From the NCBI GenBank assembly GCA_937960715.1, contig CALGOO010000206.1:1-40516 (forward strand): a stretch of DNA of 40,516 nt. The letters run 5' to 3'. A model generated the notes under the pieces. That model was given only the letters and a program-made list of their open reading frames with translations. It was not told the DNA's origin and ran no database searches. The translations under genes and the position numbers were made by a program. Within the stretch, counting starts at the first letter, position 1, and each line of letters starts with the position of its first letter. Positions 1 through 9,045 of this stretch are shown one piece after another. This stretch comes from an uncultured Candidatus Competibacteraceae bacterium. Lineage in GTDB: Bacteria; Pseudomonadota; Gammaproteobacteria; Competibacterales; Competibacteraceae.

Positions 1-1483
1 TGCCGTCGTTTCCAGCCGCCGCGACGATGACGACGCCGGCGGCGCGGGCCTGGTCGTAAACCGCCTGGGAACCCGGCGAGAAGCCAGTCCCGCCGAGGCT
101 CATGCTAAGAACATCGGCGCGGCGCGACGGCACCGTGCCCGAATCGTTAGGCAAACCGGCGGCAAAGCGTATCGCCTGCTCGACGTCGTAATCGTAGCCG
201 CCGCCGATCCCCAATGCCCGCAGCGGCATGACCTTGGCGCCGAAGGCGACGCCGGCCACGCCAACCCCGTTATTGGTCGCCGCCACCACCGTGCCGGTGA
301 CATGGGTGCCGTGGAAGGAACTGCTCCCGTCATCTTCGGAATGGTCGCCGGGATCGTCGGGATTGGGATCGATGCCATCGCCGTCGCCGGCGACGGCCGG
401 GTCCTTGATGAAGTCGTAGCCAGCCACCAACTGCCCCTGCAAGTCGGGATGGCTAAGCGCCACGCCGGTATCAATCACCGCCACGATGGCGCCGGCGCCC
501 GTGGTCACGTCCCAGGCCTGCGGTAAATTGATCTGCGGGTAATGCCACTGGTATTGGTAATAGGGATCGTTGGGAACGAACAACGGTCGGCGAACATAGT
601 TGAGTCCGGCGGCCGCCACCTCCGAATCCAGATTCAGCGTCTTGACCTGGTATAGCGTCTTCAGCTTGTCCCGGGCGGCCGGATCGGTGGGCCGAAACCC
701 GCCGGGGAACGGGGACGATTCGGTGCTGGCCAAGGTCCGATAGGCCGCCACCTGCTTCAATCCCGCCAAATCGAACAGAACATTCCGCTGTCGGGTTTCA
801 TGCTCCCGGCCCGCGAATCCGCCCAGCGCATGCACTCGCGCCCGCAGCCCGCCTTGAATCTCGGCCCGCTGATCCGGGAAACGCACGATGGCCTGGCCCA
901 CGGCAAACGAATCACTCAAGCGCAGGCTGGCGGCGGCCGGCCCCCGCGCTGGACCGATGGTCAATTCATAGCGGGACGCCCCTCGACTCGCTCCCACCAG
1001 CACCAGATAGTCGCCCGTGGTCTTGACCGTCAACGACTCGACCCGAACCTGACCGGCCGAGGCGTCGAGCAGATTGCCGTCCAGATCGGCCAGACCCAGG
1101 TCCAGATCGGCCTGGACGCCATCACCGGCGATGGTCAGCGTGATCCGGTCGCCCGCGCTCAAGCTGACTTGGTACACGTCCACCAGGTCGCCGACGGCGC
1201 GCGACCGGCCTTCGGGACCACTGCCGGGCTGGTTGACATAACCCGTCACGACAACGGGATTGGGAAGAGACTGCGCGGTCACCGCGGTATCGTTGGAAAC
1301 GAAGATGGCGTTGGGGTCGTTGCCATCATCGCCGTCCACGACGGTCTCGACCACCGCATCGAGCGTTCCAGGCGCCGCGTCAGCCTTCAAAGAAAGAGCT
1401 GAATCGTCGCCGCCAAAGCTCGCTCGCAGCGGCAGGCTGACCAACCCCAGCAGGAGAAGCGCATATAAAAGCCTCGATTTCAT
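1..1483 (-). CDS. Secreted subtilisin-like serine protease (S8), 3' end cut by window edge
   Basis: Exported protease; at least 494 residues are visible. The N-terminus has a signal peptide (Lys-Ser-Arg followed by a Leu-rich core, residues 1-22). Residues about 55-150 are beta-rich and resemble a pre-peptidase C-terminal (PPC) domain, here placed before the catalytic domain. The peptidase domain begins near residue 315: the catalytic Asp lies in VIDTG (Asp338) and the catalytic His in HGTHV (His391). The oxyanion-side motif AAAGNDG is the last sequence seen before the window ends. The catalytic Ser motif (GTSMA) must lie beyond base 1, so completeness cannot be judged. Start at ATG 1483 is chosen because it opens the signal peptide. 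Family assignment is firm; the substrate is unknown. Confidence 0.93.
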   Translation of the reverse strand, partial: MKSRLLYALLLLGLVSLPLRASFGGDDSALSLKADAAPGTLDAVVETVVDGDDGNDPNAIFVSNDTAVTAQSLPNPVVVTGYVNQPGSGPEGRSRAVGDLVDVYQVSLSAGDRITLTIAGDGVQADLDLGLADLDGNLLDASAGQVRVESLTVKTTGDYLVLVGASRGASRYELTIGPARGPAAASLRLSDSFAVGQAIVRFPDQRAEIQGGLRARVHALGGFAGREHETRQRNVLFDLAGLKQVAAYRTLASTESSPFPGGFRPTDPAARDKLKTLYQVKTLNLDSEVAAAGLNYVRRPLFVPNDPYYQYQWHYPQINLPQAWDVTTGAGAIVAVIDTGVALSHPDLQGQLVAGYDFIKDPAVAGDGDGIDPNPDDPGDHSEDDGSSSFHGTHVTGTVVAATNNGVGVAGVAFGAKVMPLRALGIGGGYDYDVEQAIRFAAGLPNDSGTVPSRRADVLSMSLGGTGFSPGSQAVYDQARAAGVVIVAAAGNDG

Positions 1484-1598
1484 TCACTATCCCCTTTCAA
1501 AACAAGCCCGACGGGCGCCAGTTGCTAAATACGATGGATTTTGCGCTGAACTTCATGGGCAATAATCGTGCCCTAATCCTCGCCATCCCCGAATGGGA

Positions 1599-2057
1599 CT
1601 ACAAGAAGTCGTCCAGCCGCGCGGGTTCCCAGGCGGCGCGCTGCACTTGCCAGTCTCCGCCGCGCCGAACCAGTTCAAGATCAAAACGATACAGATCGGC
1701 GTTCATCCCCGCCAGTTCGCCGGCGCTCACCACGGGTCGACCGGCCATCGCCGCCGCCACGCTGACCGTGGCGCGATCCGGTTGCAAAAAGGCAATGTCG
1801 CGAACTCGGGTGAACAGATGGATGGACTGATTACGCAGGAGGTGCAACCGGACCATATTTTCCATCGCCTTGCGGTCATTGCCCTGGGCATCGGCGTAGT
1901 CGTTCGCGATCAACGCGCGCAAGCTTGGCGCGTCGCGCGCCTCAGCCGCGATCTGGGCTTGGGCGACCAGCGTCCGAATTTGGACCTCGGGCGAAGCGGC
2001 GTCACGCGAGCAGGCGACCAGCAGCAACGCCAAGGTCATTGCCGCCCATGCCGGCAT
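1599..2057 (-). CDS. Predicted lipoprotein, about 152 aa
   Basis: Short exported protein. Starting at ATG 2057, a hydrophobic stretch ends in a lipobox-like LLVAC (Cys about residue 16), so lipidation and membrane anchoring are predicted. The rest is a mixed alpha/beta domain of about 130 residues ending in a Trp-rich strand (DWQVQRAAW), resembling the nuclear-transport-factor-2-like folds of small periplasmic proteins; that fold is inference. An upstream in-frame ATG at 2171 exists, but using it would bury the signal peptide and run up to the divergent nudF start, so the shorter form is preferred. No function recognised. It diverges from nudF. Confidence 0.7.
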   Translation of the reverse strand: MPAWAAMTLALLLVACSRDAASPEVQIRTLVAQAQIAAEARDAPSLRALIANDYADAQGNDRKAMENMVRLHLLRNQSIHLFTRVRDIAFLQPDRATVSVAAAMAGRPVVSAGELAGMNADLYRFDLELVRRGGDWQVQRAAWEPARLDDFL

Positions 2058-2173
2058 CCGGAGGCGGCCGCGGATTATCGTGGGCAACGACGTTTCCCAC
2101 GGCGCCCGCCGGCCTGGATTACAATCGACGTTTGGTCTGTCCATCATTCTCACCCGCGAGAGAAACTTCATCT

Positions 2174-2788
2174 ATGAACCATCGCTTTGAAATTCTTGAG
2201 CAGTCCAGCGGCTATCGCGGTTTCTTTCGTCTGGAAAAATACCGGCTGCGGCACGAACTGTTCGCTGGCGACTGGAGTTCGGAGATAGTCCGCGAATGCC
2301 TGGAGCGTGGCCACGCGGTCGCTGTCCTGCTCTATGACCCCGAACGCGACCAGTTGGTTTTACTGGAACAGTTTCGAGTCGGCGCGCTGGCGTTTCCCGG
2401 CGGCCCCTGGCTGCTGGAAATCGTCGCCGGGATCATCGACCATCCGGGCGAAACCACCGAGGACGTGGCCCGGCGGGAAACCATCGAGGAAGCCGGCTGC
2501 GAACTGCTCGACCTCGTGCCGATCCACCACTATTTGGTCAGTCCGGGCGGCACCTCGGAGAGCATTACCCTGTTCTGCGGGCGGATCGATGCCGGCACCG
2601 TCGTCAGCGGCGTGCGCGGTGTCGCCGCCGAGCACGAGGACATCCGGGTGCATGTGGTCTCCCGGACCGAGGCGCTGGCGTTGCTGCATTCCGGCCGAAT
2701 CAATTCCGCCGCGCCGATCATCGCCCTGCAATGGCTGGAGTTGAATCGGTCGAAGCTGCTGGAACGCTGGCGAGTCGCGCCCGGCTAA
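2174..2788 (+). CDS. nudF: ADP-ribose pyrophosphatase (Nudix hydrolase)
   Basis: Hydrolyses ADP-ribose to AMP and ribose-5-phosphate in the cytoplasm. The 204-residue protein has the typical length and N-terminus of the family. It carries the Nudix helix: a Gly-Ile-Ile lead, then Glu, seven residues, and RETIEEAG, which supplies the metal-binding glutamates. Six residues separate the Nudix Gly from its first Glu (IIDHPG) where the consensus has five. This one-residue expansion is in the loop and should be tolerated. The frame stays open upstream to about 1925, but ATG 2174 gives the family N-terminus and clears the divergent lipoprotein gene. The 3' end overlaps the convergent gene by 4 bp. 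Confidence 0.9.
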   Translation: MNHRFEILEQSSGYRGFFRLEKYRLRHELFAGDWSSEIVRECLERGHAVAVLLYDPERDQLVLLEQFRVGALAFPGGPWLLEIVAGIIDHPGETTEDVARRETIEEAGCELLDLVPIHHYLVSPGGTSESITLFCGRIDAGTVVSGVRGVAAEHEDIRVHVVSRTEALALLHSGRINSAAPIIALQWLELNRSKLLERWRVAPG

Positions 2789-3291
2789 ATCCCCAGCCGG
2801 CGCAGGTCTGGGTCGGGCTGCGCCCGTTCCCAGAGCGTCCGAAACAATTCCCGCAGTTCCTTCATCCGCTCGCTCGGCTGGGGTTCGTACCCGCCGATCA
2901 ACCGACGCGGATCGCTGAACCGCAGCAACGCCCGGTCGTCGGCGATGGCGAACATCTGCCCCAACTCGGGCCGGTCCGGCGCCTCTTCTCGACTTGGGGT
3001 GCGCAGGATCAAGGCGGTGGTCAGCCGCTCGGTCAGCCGCACCAGCCCCGGACAGTCGCTGCGCCACTCGCGGGCCGGCGGCAACAGTAGATGAAAGCGA
3101 ATCTTGGGCTGGTTCACCACCCGGTTGCGGATGGCGGCGAGCACGTCGGCATCGTTGTACAGATCGGGACGCATCAATGGCGTGTACAGATGGAGCGTGC
3201 GCCGCATGCCATCGAGCAACTCCAGGAAAGCACGCCGGCCATCGTCCAGCCCAGCCAGCGGAATCAGGGAAGGTTCGTCAGGGTTCGCCAT
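2785..3291 (-). CDS. Conserved hypothetical, PLD-like/DUF7931-type domain
   Basis: A 168-residue soluble protein. ATG 3291 is preferred because GAGG lies 8 nt upstream; another in-frame start is 39 nt further out. The pattern includes a conserved LHLYTPLMRPDLY near residue 35, an ILRTPS strand, and a C-terminal ALLRFSDP..GGYEP..F..LWERA block. It resembles domains now called DUF7931 and, weakly, the phospholipase D fold, but no HKD catalytic motif is visible. It may therefore be a catalytically dead PLD-like domain; this is an inference from pattern only. It is convergent with nudF, sharing 4 bp, and lies downstream of purB on the same strand after a 189-bp gap. Confidence 0.6.
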   Translation of the reverse strand: MANPDEPSLIPLAGLDDGRRAFLELLDGMRRTLHLYTPLMRPDLYNDADVLAAIRNRVVNQPKIRFHLLLPPAREWRSDCPGLVRLTERLTTALILRTPSREEAPDRPELGQMFAIADDRALLRFSDPRRLIGGYEPQPSERMKELRELFRTLWERAQPDPDLRRLGI

Positions 3292-3480
3292 CACCGCCAC
3301 CTCGCTACTCGGGAAAATCGTTGCTGTCAACGATCAATTAAAGACCAGGACGCGCCGAGGTTCACTCTTCTCCGCTCTTCGCGGATCGTCAAGGTGCGTT
3401 GCTCCTTTCGGTTCGGCGGTTACCCGGCCCAACATCGTGCCGGCCTTGGATCGCCCAACAGCCACGGCGACACGGCTGTT

Positions 3481-4851
3481 CTACACCTTGCGCGCCTGCA
3501 CGGCGGCATTGCCGGTGTAGCTCGCCGGCGTCAACGCCAGCAACCGCTGCTTGGCCTCGTCGGGAAGGGCCAGATCGGCGACAAACGCCCGCAGGGTTTC
3601 GCGCTCCACCCGCTGGCCGCGAGTCAGGGCCTTGAGTTGCTCGTAAGGCTGTTCAAGGCCATGGCGGCGCATCACGGTCTGGATCGGCTCGGCCAGCACT
3701 TCCCAGTTGTCGTCCAGATCGGCGGCCAGCGCCGGCGCGTTCACCTCCAGCTTGCCGATGCCCTTCAGGCAGGATCGATACGCGACCAGCGAATGCGCCA
3801 GCCCGACCCCTAGGGTCCGCAGCACGGTCGAGTCGGTCAGATCGCGCTGCAAGCGGGATACGGGCAATTTGGCGGCCAGATGATCGAGCAAGGCATTGGC
3901 CACGCCCAGATTACCCTCGGCGTTCTCAAAATCGATCGGGTTGACCTTGTGCGGCATGGTCGAGGAGCCGATCTCCCCAGCCACGGTCTTCTGGCGAAAA
4001 TAGCCGATGGCGATGTAACTCCACACGTCCCGGCAGAAATCCAGCAGCACGGTGTTGACGCGCATGACGGCGTGGAAGAACTCCGCCATGTAGTCGTGCG
4101 GCTCGATCTGGATGGTGTAGGGATTCCAGTCCAGGCCCAGGTCATCGGTCACGAAGCGGCGGGCGACATCTTCCCAGTCCAGTTCCGGGTAGGCGGCCAG
4201 ATGGGCGTTGTAGTTACCGACCGCGCCGTTGATCTTGCCCAATAACGGCACGCCGGCCAGTTGCGCCCGCTGCCGCTTCAGCCGATAGGCTACATTCGCC
4301 ATTTCCTTGCCGAGCGTGGTCGGCGAAGCGGGCTGGCCGTGGGTGCGGGCCAGCATCGGCTGGTCGGCGTACCGGTGCGCCAGGCGGGCGATGGCGTCGA
4401 TCATCTCGTCCACTTGTGGCAGCAACACCTGGACGCGGGCTTCGCGCAGCATCAGCCCGTAGGCCAGGTTATTGATGTCCTCCGAGGTGCAGGCGAAGTG
4501 GATGAACTCGCCGACCGCCTCCAGTTCGGCGCTGCCGGCGATCTTTTCCTTGAGCAGGTATTCCACCGCCTTCACGTCGTGGTTGGTGATGCGCTCGATG
4601 TTCTTGACTCGCTGGGCGTCGGCGGGGGTGAAATTCTGGACCAGCCCCTCAAGCAAGCGGTTGGCGGCTTCGCTCAAGGGCGGAATCTCGGGAATGCCGG
4701 GATGATGGGCCAGCGCCTGGAGCCAGCGCACCTCCACCAAGACCCGGTGGCGGATCAGGCCGAACTCGCTGAAAATCGGCCGTAACTCGGCGGTTTTGCT
4801 GGCATAGCGGCCATCGATGGGGGAAATGGCGGTCAGAGCGGTCAGTTCCAT
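3481..4851 (-). CDS. purB: Adenylosuccinate lyase
   Basis: Cytoplasmic purine-biosynthesis enzyme. It cleaves SAICAR to AICAR plus fumarate, and adenylosuccinate to AMP plus fumarate. The 456-residue length equals that of the E. coli enzyme. Landmarks are the N-terminal ISPIDGRY, the RTHGQPASPTTLGKE block with a catalytic His, and the fumarase/aspartase superfamily signature GSSTMPHKVNPI with the mobile-loop serines. The gene follows the EamA transporter with a 46-bp gap and may be cotranscribed with livF and that transporter; no functional link is obvious. The start is ATG 4851, with AGGA about 10 nt upstream. Nothing is damaged. Confidence 0.98.
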   Translation of the reverse strand: MELTALTAISPIDGRYASKTAELRPIFSEFGLIRHRVLVEVRWLQALAHHPGIPEIPPLSEAANRLLEGLVQNFTPADAQRVKNIERITNHDVKAVEYLLKEKIAGSAELEAVGEFIHFACTSEDINNLAYGLMLREARVQVLLPQVDEMIDAIARLAHRYADQPMLARTHGQPASPTTLGKEMANVAYRLKRQRAQLAGVPLLGKINGAVGNYNAHLAAYPELDWEDVARRFVTDDLGLDWNPYTIQIEPHDYMAEFFHAVMRVNTVLLDFCRDVWSYIAIGYFRQKTVAGEIGSSTMPHKVNPIDFENAEGNLGVANALLDHLAAKLPVSRLQRDLTDSTVLRTLGVGLAHSLVAYRSCLKGIGKLEVNAPALAADLDDNWEVLAEPIQTVMRRHGLEQPYEQLKALTRGQRVERETLRAFVADLALPDEAKQRLLALTPASYTGNAAVQARKV

Positions 4852-4897
4852 GGGATCGGTTCCTAGGTGGCGCGGACGACGGATCGGTCACGCCATT

Positions 4898-5776
4898 TTA
4901 ATCCCGCCCTCCCGCCGTCGCCCGGAAAATCACCGCGCCCAGAATGATCACCCCGCCCAGCAGCGCCAGCGGCCCCGGTCTTTCCCCCAGCAGCAGAAAC
5001 ACCCACAGCGGATTGAGCACCGGCTCGATCATCGGCAACAGAATCCCTTCCACGGCCCGAACATGGCGCAACGCCAGCGCGTACATCGCATAGGGCAAAC
5101 CGAGCTGCACCACGCCCAGTAACAACAATCCAATCCAACCGGTCGCGTCCGGCATGGACTGAAACATGAACGGCACCCCAATCAGGCCCGCCAGCAGATT
5201 GCCCAGCACCAGCGCCGAAATCGCCGATTCCTCGCGATGGCGGCGCAGGAACAGGGTCAGCCAGGCGAAGCAGAACCCGCTGGCCAGCGCCACGCCGTTG
5301 CCGAGATAGCCGTCCAGGCTGAGCTGGTCGCCAAAGAACAGCAGCATCCCAGCCATGATCGCCGCCAGACTCAGCCAATCGTTGCCACGCGCCCGTTCGC
5401 CCAGAAACCAGGGGCTGAACAAAGCGACGTACACCGGCGCGGTGTATTGCAGCAGAATGGCGTTCGCCGCCGTGGTCAGCTTGTTGGCGATGACGAACAA
5501 CACCACCGTGCCGGCGTAGGCCACCGCCGCGCCGATCTGCTCGAACGAACCGGAGAATCGCAACTCCTTGCGGAAGATCAGCGCGATCACCGTCGCGCCG
5601 ATCAGGCTGCGCATCCCGGCGATGGCCACCGGATTCCAGTCCACCCACTTGATCAGTAGCCCGCCCAGACTCCACAGAATCGCCGTCGCCAACAACATCA
5701 GCACGGCACGGCGATGGGCGGGATCGGCTTCAATCCGGGTCGGCTCGTCTGAAGTCCCACTCGCCTCGGCGCTCAT
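4898..5776 (-). CDS. EamA/DMT-family membrane transporter
   Basis: Inner-membrane permease of the drug/metabolite transporter superfamily, 292 residues. About ten hydrophobic helices form two EamA repeats: the first near residues 25-150 (with LLIKWVDWNPVAIAG and QYTAPVYVALFSPWFLGE), the second near 160-285 (with EPVLNPLWVFLLLGERP). The paired E-P and LGE-R motifs at the repeat ends are typical. The start ATG (5776-5774) overlaps the livF stop TGA as ATGA, so translation is probably coupled to livF. An in-frame extension upstream lies inside livF and is disregarded. Such proteins export amino acids or metabolites; the substrate is not predictable here. Confidence 0.9.
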   Translation of the reverse strand: MSAEASGTSDEPTRIEADPAHRRAVLMLLATAILWSLGGLLIKWVDWNPVAIAGMRSLIGATVIALIFRKELRFSGSFEQIGAAVAYAGTVVLFVIANKLTTAANAILLQYTAPVYVALFSPWFLGERARGNDWLSLAAIMAGMLLFFGDQLSLDGYLGNGVALASGFCFAWLTLFLRRHREESAISALVLGNLLAGLIGVPFMFQSMPDATGWIGLLLLGVVQLGLPYAMYALALRHVRAVEGILLPMIEPVLNPLWVFLLLGERPGPLALLGGVIILGAVIFRATAGGRD

Positions 5777-6486
5777 GCGCCGCCGCCCAGATAGGCATTC
5801 CGAATCTCCGGATTGGCCAGCAGCGCCTCGGCCCGATCCTCCAGCACGATCCGGCCCACTTCCATCACATAGCCGCGATGGGCCAGCTTCAGGGCGGCAC
5901 GGGCGTTCTGCTCCACCAGCACGATGGTCACCCCCGCCTCGTTGATCTCCCACAGGGTCTGGAAAATCGCCTTGACCAGCAACGGCGCCAGGCCAAGGCT
6001 CGGCTCGTCCAGCAACAGGACGCGCGGGTTAGCCATCAACGCCCGACCGATGGCCAGCATCTGCTGCTCGCCGCCGCTGAGGGTACCGGCCAGTTGCTCG
6101 CGGCGTTGCGCCAAGATTGGGAACAGTTCGTAAATCCAGCGCAGGGTCTCGGCTACCTTGGCCGTGTCCTGGCGGGTGAACGCACCCAGATTCAGATTTT
6201 CCCGCACGGTGAGGGCACCGAAGATACGGCGGCCTTCCGGGGCCTGGGCGATGCCCATCCCGACCAGGTGATGGGCCGGCAGTTGGTGAATCGGGCGGGA
6301 CTCGAAACGGATCTCGCCGCTGGCCGGCCGCAGCAGACCGCTGATGGCGTGCAGAGTTGTCGTTTTACCCGCGCCGTTCGCCCCAAGCAGGGTCACGATC
6401 TCACCCTGCTGAACCTGAAGGTTGATACCGTGCAGCGCCTCCACGTTGCCGTAACGAACGCGCAGGTTTTCGACTTCAAGCAGCAT
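5773..6486 (-). CDS. livF: Branched-chain amino acid ABC transporter ATPase, LivF type
   Basis: Cytoplasmic ATPase subunit of a high-affinity branched-chain amino acid (or urea/amide) importer, 237 residues. It shows Walker A GANGAGKTT, signature LSGGEQQMLAIGRAL and Walker B VLLLDEPSLGLAP, plus the LivF-typical opening LEVENLRVRYGNVEALHG. The normal partners livG, livH, livM and livK are not beside it: upstream is a Uma2 gene and downstream an EamA permease coupled by a 4-bp overlap. It may serve permeases encoded elsewhere or be a detached subunit. UrtE of urea transporters is the closest alternative identity and cannot be excluded without its partners. Confidence 0.85.
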   Translation of the reverse strand: MLLEVENLRVRYGNVEALHGINLQVQQGEIVTLLGANGAGKTTTLHAISGLLRPASGEIRFESRPIHQLPAHHLVGMGIAQAPEGRRIFGALTVRENLNLGAFTRQDTAKVAETLRWIYELFPILAQRREQLAGTLSGGEQQMLAIGRALMANPRVLLLDEPSLGLAPLLVKAIFQTLWEINEAGVTIVLVEQNARAALKLAHRGYVMEVGRIVLEDRAEALLANPEIRNAYLGGGA

Positions 6487-6513
6487 GGTGGGAGCATTCC
6501 AGGCGAGTACGGT

Positions 6514-7071
6514 TCAGGACCATAAGTCCGCCAGTGGAAAAGCAATGGCCTCAAAGGGTACGGCGCGCACCTCGTCATCCTGCTGATAAACATGCTCCAG
6601 CGACCAGCGCCCTTCTCTCAGCACAAACACTTCCAAGGTTCGTGGCGCGGGATCGATCAGCCAGAGAAACGGCATCCCCTGCGCGGCGTAAATCGGCATC
6701 TTGTCCGCCCGGTCGGTTCGAGCCGTACCCGGTGACAGCACCTCGCACACCCAGTCGGGCGGCAGGGTGAAAAAAGCCGTATCCGGCATGGTGGGTAAAC
6801 GCTCCCGCCGCCACCCGGCCAGATCGGGAACCAGAATATGCGGGCCGAGATGCAATTCCGGCTCGTCCAGAATCCACCAGCCACCCGGACCGCCTCGGCC
6901 TTTTTGAAACGGGCCTACCAGTTCATCGCCGATGGCTGAACTGGCTACCGCATGTTTGGGCGCGGGGCGTGGATGGGTGATCAGCTGACCATGAATAATC
7001 TCACCCACCAAGTTTTCGGGCAGATCGAACAAGTCTTCGTAAGTGGCGAATTTGCGAGCGGTCGCGGACAT
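6514..7071 (-). CDS. Uma2-family PD-(D/E)XK nuclease-like protein
   Basis: Protein of about 185 residues of the Uma2 (DUF820) family, a restriction-nuclease fold whose biological role is unsettled. Visible landmarks are the N-terminal ATYEDLFDLPEN, VGEIIHGQL with an early Glu, VPDLAGW (the Asp of the PD motif), VCEVLSPGT with its Glu, and the terminal K..IYAAQGMPFLWLIDP segment. ATG 7071 is chosen because GGAG lies 10 nt upstream; a longer frame runs to 7137. It lies 27 bp upstream of livF on the same strand, breaking what would normally be a liv operon. Uma2 genes are often scattered singletons, so insertion here is plausible. Confidence 0.85.
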   Translation of the reverse strand: MSATARKFATYEDLFDLPENLVGEIIHGQLITHPRPAPKHAVASSAIGDELVGPFQKGRGGPGGWWILDEPELHLGPHILVPDLAGWRRERLPTMPDTAFFTLPPDWVCEVLSPGTARTDRADKMPIYAAQGMPFLWLIDPAPRTLEVFVLREGRWSLEHVYQQDDEVRAVPFEAIAFPLADLWS

Positions 7072-7146
7072 GGCGCGGAACTCCGTTAAATGCACCGAGG
7101 GACGACGCTGATTTTGCCACGGATTAGGGTCCAACACCCGGCCAGA

Positions 7147-8970
7147 TCACTCCATCCCCAGCAGCGCCCGTTCCTCGTCCAGCGTAGCCTGTTCGCGCTG
7201 CTGCAAGGCCCACATCTGGGCGTACAAACCACCCTGTAGCAGCAGTTCGCGGTGGCTGCCCTGTTCCCGCACCCGGCCATGATCCAGCACCAGGATTTGA
7301 TCGGCGTCCACGATGGTCGACAGGCGGTGGGCGATCACCAGGGTCGTGTGTTCGGCGGCCACGGCCCGCAGAGCCTGCAAAATCGCCTGCTCGGACCGGC
7401 TGTCCAGCGCCGAGGTCGCTTCGTCGAAAATCAGGATGCGCGGCCGCTTGAGAATGGCCCGGGCAATCGCCACTCGCTGTTTCTCGCCGCCCGACAGCTT
7501 CAAGCCGCGCTCGCCGACCACCGTGTCGTAACCGGCCGGCAGCGCGGCGATGAAATCGTGCAACTGCGCCATCTGGACAGCAGCGACAATTTCCTCGCGG
7601 CTGGCGTCGGACCGGGCGTAGGCCAGGTTGTAGTACAACGTGTCGTTGAACAGCACGGTGTCCTGCGGGACGATGCCGATGGCGGCGCGCAGGCTTCGCT
7701 GGGTCACGGCGCGAATGTCCTGTCCGTCGATCAGGATGCGCCCGTCGGTCACGTCATAGAACCGGAACAGCAACCGCGCCAGCGTGGACTTGCCGGCCCC
7801 GCTGGCCCCCACCACCGCCAGCTTGCGCCCCGGCGGCACGCTGAAGCTTACGTCGAATAAAATTTGCCGGTCCGACTGGTAGCCGAACCGCACGTTGTCG
7901 AACCGCAGTTCACCGTGCGTCACCCGCAAGTCGGTCGCGGCGGGCGCGTCGCGAATTTCCGGCGTCCGCTCGAACAGGCGCACCAGATCGTCCATGTCGA
8001 CCAGCGCGTACTTGATCTGCCGGTAGACGATGCCGAGAAAATTCAACGGGATGAACAGTTGTAGCAACAAGGCGTTGACCAGCACCAGATCGCCCAGGGT
8101 CATCGAGCCGGCGGCGACCCGACCGGCGGCGGCGACCATCATGATCGTCACGCCAATGGCGATGATCCCGCCCTGACCGAAGTTGAGCACCGACATCGAG
8201 GTCTGGCTGAGGACGGCGCTGTTCTCCCAAGCGGTCAGCGTGGCGTCGCAGCGGCGCAACTCCCAGTCCTCGTTGCCGAAATACTTGACCGTTTCGTAGT
8301 TGATCAGACTTTCGATCGCCTCGTTGCCGGCCTGTGACTCCAGCCGGTTCATCAGGTGGCGGTGTTCCATCCGCCAGTTGGTGATCGCCAGGGTGAAGGC
8401 GACATAAGCGGCAACGCTGCCCAAGATGATCAAGGTGAAGATTGCGGGATAGCGGCCCAGTAGCACCGCCGCCGCCAGCAGGAATTCCACCAGCACCGGC
8501 AGGATGCTGAAGGCCAGATAGTTCAGCAGCGTGCTCAGGCTGCGCGCGCCCCGCTCCAGATCGCGGCTGATGGCGCCGGTCTTGCGCTCCAGGTGAAAGC
8601 GCAGCGACAGATCGTGCAAATGCGCCAGGGTGCGCAGGGTCAGCCGGCGCATGGCGCGGTAGCGGACCCGGGCGAACAGCACGTCGCGCAGCTCGCTGAA
8701 CAGCGCGTTACCCAGCTTCAGCACGCCATACGCCAGCAGCAACGTCATCGGCAGCAGGACCATGGTTTGCTGGTGAGCGTCCAGGCGATCGACGATCTGC
8801 TTGAGCGTCAGTGGGACGCCGATGTTGGCGACCTTGGCCAGCACCAGACAACCAAGCGCCAGCAGCACCCGGCCACGATATTCCCAAAGATACGGCAACA
8901 AAGCGCGCAGATTGGCTCCGTCACGACGTTCCTGACGAGGAGATTCGGTAGAGCGGAGATCGGGACGCAT
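7147..8970 (-). CDS. Atm1/HMT1-type ABC exporter (fused permease-ATPase)
   Basis: Homodimeric inner-membrane exporter half-molecule. An N-terminal six-helix domain (about residues 30-320) precedes a nucleotide-binding domain with Walker A GASGAGKST, signature LSGGEKQRVAIARAI, Walker B ILIFDEATSALD and the H-loop AHRLSTI. NYETVKYFGNE and VLNFGQG in the transmembrane domain are hallmarks of the Atm1 group, which exports glutathione-linked or sulfur species for Fe-S maturation and metal tolerance. The ATG at 9000 lies inside the terminator hairpin of the upstream cytochrome gene, so ATG 8970 (607 aa) is preferred, although neither has a strong ribosome-binding site. The Uma2 gene follows after 75 bp. 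Confidence 0.92.
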   Translation of the reverse strand: MRPDLRSTESPRQERRDGANLRALLPYLWEYRGRVLLALGCLVLAKVANIGVPLTLKQIVDRLDAHQQTMVLLPMTLLLAYGVLKLGNALFSELRDVLFARVRYRAMRRLTLRTLAHLHDLSLRFHLERKTGAISRDLERGARSLSTLLNYLAFSILPVLVEFLLAAAVLLGRYPAIFTLIILGSVAAYVAFTLAITNWRMEHRHLMNRLESQAGNEAIESLINYETVKYFGNEDWELRRCDATLTAWENSAVLSQTSMSVLNFGQGGIIAIGVTIMMVAAAGRVAAGSMTLGDLVLVNALLLQLFIPLNFLGIVYRQIKYALVDMDDLVRLFERTPEIRDAPAATDLRVTHGELRFDNVRFGYQSDRQILFDVSFSVPPGRKLAVVGASGAGKSTLARLLFRFYDVTDGRILIDGQDIRAVTQRSLRAAIGIVPQDTVLFNDTLYYNLAYARSDASREEIVAAVQMAQLHDFIAALPAGYDTVVGERGLKLSGGEKQRVAIARAILKRPRILIFDEATSALDSRSEQAILQALRAVAAEHTTLVIAHRLSTIVDADQILVLDHGRVREQGSHRELLLQGGLYAQMWALQQREQATLDEERALLGME

Positions 8971-8990
8971 TGCTGTTTGCTGGAAAAGAC

Positions 8991-9016
8991 GAAGGGCCAT
9001 CCCGAAGGATGGCCCT
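8991..9016 (-). terminator. Hairpin terminator of the cytochrome c gene
   Basis: A perfect 9-bp stem GGGCCATCC/GGATGGCCC (8994-9002 with 9007-9015) encloses, on the minus strand, a TTCG loop closed by C-G, the extra-stable UUCG tetraloop. A loose T-rich tail (TTCGTCTTTTCC) follows. It lies 30 nt beyond the cytochrome stop codon and just before the ABC exporter. Confidence 0.75.
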
Positions 9017-9045
9017 CGCAGCGCGATGAGGCTAGGAACGAACGA

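Noticed and set aside
1925..2173. An 83-codon N-terminal extension of the ADP-ribose pyrophosphatase
   Set aside because: It overlaps the divergent lipoprotein gene and is Arg/Pro-rich without homology; the family N-terminus begins at 2174.
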